Source: Acetispira formosa (nom. nud.) (GTDB lineage Bacteria > Desulfobacterota > Desulfarculia > Adiutricales > Adiutricaceae). From it: a DNA stretch of 64,000 nt. Shown one piece after another: positions 61,249 through 64,000 of the stretch; within the stretch, counting starts at the first letter, position 1, and every line of letters begins with the position of its first letter. The DNA lies in the NCBI GenBank assembly GCA_023525915.1, contig CP026657.1, forward strand, positions 2,318,001 to 2,382,000, in the 5' to 3' direction. Position numbers and translations under genes: made by a program. The notes beneath the pieces were generated by a model. It had not been told where the DNA came from and did no database searches. It was given only the letters and a program-made list of their open reading frames with translations.

Positions 61249-61415
61249 AGCAATTCTAAGCCAACTCCGCCGCGGATAGCTGGGGGTCGAGTCATCGAGA
61301 CGGAGCGCCAGCGACTGGTTTTGACGGCAAAACAGCTCATCGTGAAGCAAAAACCACGCTTTTTGCGTAGCTGTGAGCCACAAGTTTAAGGGAAAAAGCC
61401 ATAATTAGAATTGCT
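61249..61415 (+). repeat. MITE-like repeat, family II copy 6 (best ends)
   Basis: 167 bp with perfect 11-bp terminal inverted repeats AGCAATTCTAA (61249-61259) and TTAGAATTGCT (61405-61415), core GACGGAGCGCCAGCGACTGG and hairpin GCAAAAA-CCACGC-TTTTTGC. It occupies most of the gene-free stretch 61047-61491; between 61047 and 61249 there are only two G/C-rich hairpins (around 61054 and 61135-61175). Confidence 0.82.
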
Positions 61416-61424
61416 GGTTTTTAT

Positions 61425-61453
61425 TTGCCTGAAACTCCAACACCCTGTATTAT
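61425..61453 (+). promoter_or_regulatory. Sigma-70 promoter for glycerate kinase
   Basis: TTGCCT (61425-61430), 17-bp spacer, TATTAT (61448-61453). The -35 lies just outside the family II element, which therefore abuts but does not form the promoter. Confidence 0.6.
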
Positions 61454-61491
61454 AAAAAATTACGACAATACCGTTTCCAGAAGGAGTATCT

Positions 61492-62631
61492 ATGCGTATA
61501 GTGGTGGCCCCGGATTCGTACAAAGGCAGCATTTCCGCCTTGGGCGTGGCTGAAGCGGTGGAAGAGGGTTTTCGGCGGGTTTTTCCCGATGCGGAAGTCA
61601 TTAAAGCCCCGATAGCCGACGGCGGTGAAGGCACGGTGGAGGCGCTGGTCTCCTCGACCGGCGGCCACTACCGCCAAACCATGGTCAGCGGCCCGTTGGG
61701 CGCGCCGGTTGAAGCGGTTTGGGGTGTGTTGGGCGACGGCCGCACGGCGGTGATCGAGATGGCCGCCGCCTCCGGGCTGCCGCTCATCGGCTTCGATCAG
61801 CGTGATCCGCTGCGGGCTTCCACCTTTGGCACCGGGCAGCTATTGAAAGCCGTGCTCGACGCGGGCCTGACTCGTGTGATTCTGGGCATAGGCGGCAGCG
61901 CCACCAATGACGGCGGCTCCGGTTTCGCCTCAGCTCTGGGCGTGCGTTTCCTCGATGATGAAGGGCGGGAACTGCCGCCGGGGGGCGCGGCCCTGGCCCG
62001 GCTGGCCAGGGTGGACCTTTCCGGCCTGGACCCAAAAGTGGCGGAGATGGAAATCATGGTGGCCTGCGATGTGGATAACCCTCTTTGCGGACCGCGCGGA
62101 GCTTCAGCCGTCTTCGGCCCGCAAAAAGGGGCGACCCCTGAAATGGTCGAGACGCTGGATAAAGCTTTGGGCCATTACGGCCGTCTGGCGGCTGAAGCCA
62201 CCGGACGCGATATCGTCGATACGGCCGGGGCCGGGGCGGCCGGAGGGCTGGGGGCCGGGCTGATGTTTTTCACCCCGGCCAAATTGCGCCCCGGCATAGA
62301 CATTGTGCTGGAAGCCATTGATTTCGACAAAATGGTTGAAGGGGCCGCGCTGGTCATAACCGGTGAGGGCCGCACAGATTTTCAGACCGCCTTTGGCAAG
62401 GCGCCGGTGGGCGTGGCCCGGATAGCTAAAAAGCGGTCCGTGCCGGTGGTCTGCCTCTCCGGCGGATTGGGTGAGGGCTACAAAAGCATTTACGCGCAAG
62501 GCATTGACGCGGCCCTGGCCACGCCCGACGGCCCCATGAGCCTGGAGGAATGCCTGAAAGCGGGCGCGCCCCTGGTGGCGGAGGCGGGCGAAAGGCTGGC
62601 CAGGCTGATTAAGATCGGACAGGCGATATGA
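61492..62631 (+). CDS. Glycerate kinase (GlxK/GarK family)
   Basis: A 379-residue kinase with MRIVVAPDSYKGSISALGVA (~1-20), ADGGEGTVEALV (~43-54), GIGGSATNDGGSGFASALG (~134-152), and ITGEGRTDFQTAFGKAP (~286-302), the hallmark motifs of the GlxK/GarK family. It phosphorylates D-glycerate, in characterised members at C2. GAAGGAG precedes the ATG. The sugar-acid genes at 1-3028 could supply substrates of the same general pathway, but they are far away. Confidence 0.93.
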   Translation: MRIVVAPDSYKGSISALGVAEAVEEGFRRVFPDAEVIKAPIADGGEGTVEALVSSTGGHYRQTMVSGPLGAPVEAVWGVLGDGRTAVIEMAAASGLPLIGFDQRDPLRASTFGTGQLLKAVLDAGLTRVILGIGGSATNDGGSGFASALGVRFLDDEGRELPPGGAALARLARVDLSGLDPKVAEMEIMVACDVDNPLCGPRGASAVFGPQKGATPEMVETLDKALGHYGRLAAEATGRDIVDTAGAGAAGGLGAGLMFFTPAKLRPGIDIVLEAIDFDKMVEGAALVITGEGRTDFQTAFGKAPVGVARIAKKRSVPVVCLSGGLGEGYKSIYAQGIDAALATPDGPMSLEECLKAGAPLVAEAGERLARLIKIGQAI

Positions 62632-62637
62632 AAGTAA

Positions 62638-62780
62638 ACGTTTTCCCTTGAACGAGCGGCTCTTCCGCTACGCAAAAAGCGTGGTTTTTGCTCCGCAAGT
62701 TGCCGCAATAGCCTTAAAACCAGTCGCTGGGGCTCCGTCTCACCGCGTTCGACCCTGACTTTACGCGTCGGCCATAACAG
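62638..62780 (-). repeat. MITE-like repeat, family II copy 7
   Basis: Inverted orientation: GCAAAAAGCGTGGTTTTTGC hairpin and AAAACCAGTCGCTGGGGCTC, ending GGCCATAAC. The left end has lost the TTCTAATTATGGC part. Confidence 0.7.
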
Positions 62781-62802
62781 AACAGCGCATGCGATATTTA
62801 TC

Positions 62803-62831
62803 TTGCGGGGCGGGGGCGCTTGTGGTATAGT
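62803..62831 (+). promoter_or_regulatory. Sigma-70 promoter for rpmB
   Basis: TTGCGG (62803-62808), 17-bp spacer, TATAGT (62826-62831), with TGTG just before the -10 (extended -10-like). Confidence 0.6.
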
Positions 62832-62930
62832 TCAAAATTCTTCGAGACCGCAATACGGCTCGTTTTCGTTCGCCAATGCGGCTGGTCTGCCGCTGGAGAT
62901 AGTTTTTTTAGTACAGAAGGGATTAGAATT

Positions 62931-63140
62931 ATGGCTCGCGTATGTGATATCTGCGGCAAACACGCCCAGAACGGCAATAACGTTTCTCACGCCAACAACA
63001 AAACCAAGAAGCTCTGGCAGCCGAACCTTCAGTCCGTTCGTCATCAGGAAGGCACCTCGGTTAAAAAAATCAAGGTCTGCACTCAGTGCATCAAGAGCGG
63101 CCGGGTCACCAAGCCCTCCCCCCGCCCCAAAGCCGAGTAA
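62931..63140 (+). CDS. rpmB: 50S ribosomal protein L28
   Basis: A 69-residue L28: [34 protein letters not shown] and [17 protein letters not shown]. The CxxC pair at ~5-8 and the CTQC pair near the C terminus make this the zinc-binding (C+) form. AGAAGGG precedes the ATG at 62931; an upstream in-frame ATG at 62820 falls in the promoter region and was not used. Confidence 0.95.
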   Translation: MARVCDICGKHAQNGNNVSHANNKTKKLWQPNLQSVRHQEGTSVKKIKVCTQCIKSGRVTKPSPRPKAE

Positions 63141-63224
63141 AGGCGCCTTTCCATATCACTTTTCAAGCGGCTTCGGGATACCGGGGCCGCTTTTGGCGCT
63201 TACAGCATCAGTATGGAGGCAGTT

Positions 63225-63620
63225 ATGAAATGCATCAGTATCGAAACCAGCCGACGCGATGAAATGATCGACATCTCCATGGAACTCCAGCGGGCCGTGA
63301 CGGCGGCCGGGGTCAAGGACGGGCTGATAGTGGCCCACTGCCCCCACACCACAGCGGGCCTGACCATCAATGAGGGCACTGATCCGGCTGTGAAAAATGA
63401 TTTGATCGACTGCCTCTCCGATCTGGTCCCCTGGGATAGAATTTATGGCCACGCTGAAGGGAACTCCCCGGCCCATGTGAAGGCCTCGCTTATGGGCGCG
63501 TCGGTCACGCTGATTGTTGAAGATGGCCGGGTGGTGCTGGGCCAGTGGCAGCGGGTCTTTTTCTGCGAGTTCGACGGCCCCCGGCCGCGCAACGTTTATC
63601 TGAAGCTGATGGCCTCCTGA
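63225..63620 (+). CDS. YjbQ/UPF0047 family protein
   Basis: A 131-residue protein of the YjbQ family with VAHCPHTTAGLTINEGTDPA (~39-58), KNDLIDCLSDLVP, GNSPAHVKASLMGAS and GQWQRVFFCEFDGPRPRNVY. Family members are small trimeric proteins, reported to have weak thiamine-phosphate synthase activity; the main role is unclear. GGAGG lies five bases before the ATG at 63225. Confidence 0.9.
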   Translation: MKCISIETSRRDEMIDISMELQRAVTAAGVKDGLIVAHCPHTTAGLTINEGTDPAVKNDLIDCLSDLVPWDRIYGHAEGNSPAHVKASLMGASVTLIVEDGRVVLGQWQRVFFCEFDGPRPRNVYLKLMAS

Positions 63621-63732
63621 TTTTAAGGCGCCCTGATGGCGTCTAACTTTGTTCCATCATTACTTTATTGATACCTCAAGATTATTCGGATATAATATGA
63701 ATGGATGATTATATCCGGTCTGGAGGTGCGGC

Positions 63733-64000
63733 ATGACAGACTTAGCAGCCAACTTGACCCAGGTTATCGCCCAATCTCCCCATGTGACTTCAATAGTGGC
63801 CGGTGAGGCGGCGACGGCTGACCAGATCAAGCGAATGAGCCAGATTGAGCAGTCAAAGCGGTTTGAAGAGCAATTGAGATCAACGGTGGTCGCCTCTGAG
63901 CAATCCGCTAAAATCGGTGAGTCTGAAGAAGAAGCCCGCCGTCGCCTTGAAGCGCGGGAGAAAAGGCTGGCCGTGGAGGAAGAGCGTCAGCGGCGCAGAC
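63733..64000 (+). CDS. Coiled-coil protein of unknown function (partial, runs off window)
   Basis: The first 89 codons begin MTDLAANLTQVIAQSPHVTS and turn after residue ~30 into a charged heptad region rich in Glu, Arg and Gln (EEEARRRLEAREKRLAVEEE). GGAGGTG precedes the ATG. The end is outside the window, so no function can be given. Confidence 0.65.
   Translation, partial: MTDLAANLTQVIAQSPHVTSIVAGEAATADQIKRMSQIEQSKRFEEQLRSTVVASEQSAKIGESEEEARRRLEAREKRLAVEEERQRRR

Overview
This window looks like a chromosomal segment of an anaerobic, GC-rich, Gram-negative bacterium, most likely a deltaproteobacterium (Desulfobacterota) or close relative. This is an inference from gene content: five sigma-54 activators of three architectures, a corrinoid Fe-S protein subunit of the Wood-Ljungdahl type, a LarA-type nickel enzyme, an autotransporter that implies an outer membrane, a ZraPSR-like periplasmic stress system, and many anaerobe-type NhaC antiporters and radical SAM proteins. 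The species cannot be named from the sequence.

Layout. 1-7331: a sugar-acid operon on the minus strand (KDG permease, LarA-family racemase/epimerase, split UxaA-type dehydratase) facing two overlapping PrpR-type sigma-54 activators, with a sigma-54 promoter and paired activator sites between them. 7906-14273: a plus-strand cluster of NhaC-type antiporter, argininosuccinate lyase, ornithine/alanine racemase-like protein, malic enzyme and arginase, which reads as an amino-acid catabolic pathway. 14688-23956: MFS transporter, pirin, CdhD/AcsD with an exported repeat protein, bacterial PH-domain protein, DnaJ-class chaperone, a nucleotidyltransferase-radical SAM fusion coupled to leucyl aminopeptidase. 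24390-32064: a small Ser/Gly/Asn-rich protein behind a sigma-54 promoter, a proline-rich exported LytR_C-domain protein coupled to a radical SAM/SPASM protein, and a second NhaC system with a divergent LysR regulator. 32128-42402: a REC-PAS-GGDEF cyclase, tRNA-Pro, and an 8.5-kb segment carrying a 2627-residue Pmp-like autotransporter flanked by direct repeats of the tRNA 3-prime end. 42435-55518: nucleotidyltransferase, a PspF-like activator with an XdhC fragment, an orphan NtrC-type regulator, DUF2461, YchF-like protein, PncC, PgpA, histidine kinase and PGK. 56399-64000: an internally duplicated unknown protein, a ZraPSR-like system, glycerate kinase, ribosomal protein L28, YjbQ, and a partial coiled-coil protein.

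The most unusual feature is the density of repeated intergenic DNA. Five composite elements of about 220-250 bp each contain two separate, almost always perfect 32-36 bp hairpins (types A and B) with a common loop. Arm sequences differ between copies but stay complementary. A second MITE-like family with inverted ends occurs at least six further times; one member has inserted into the B hairpin of a composite, and the joint unit has been amplified into an exact 330-bp tandem array. Three shorter families (here III, IV, V) sit mostly in the sense orientation directly in front of start codons and could be leader RNAs. I found no transposase, integrase or CRISPR array. All function calls rest on reading motifs by eye; no database search was possible.
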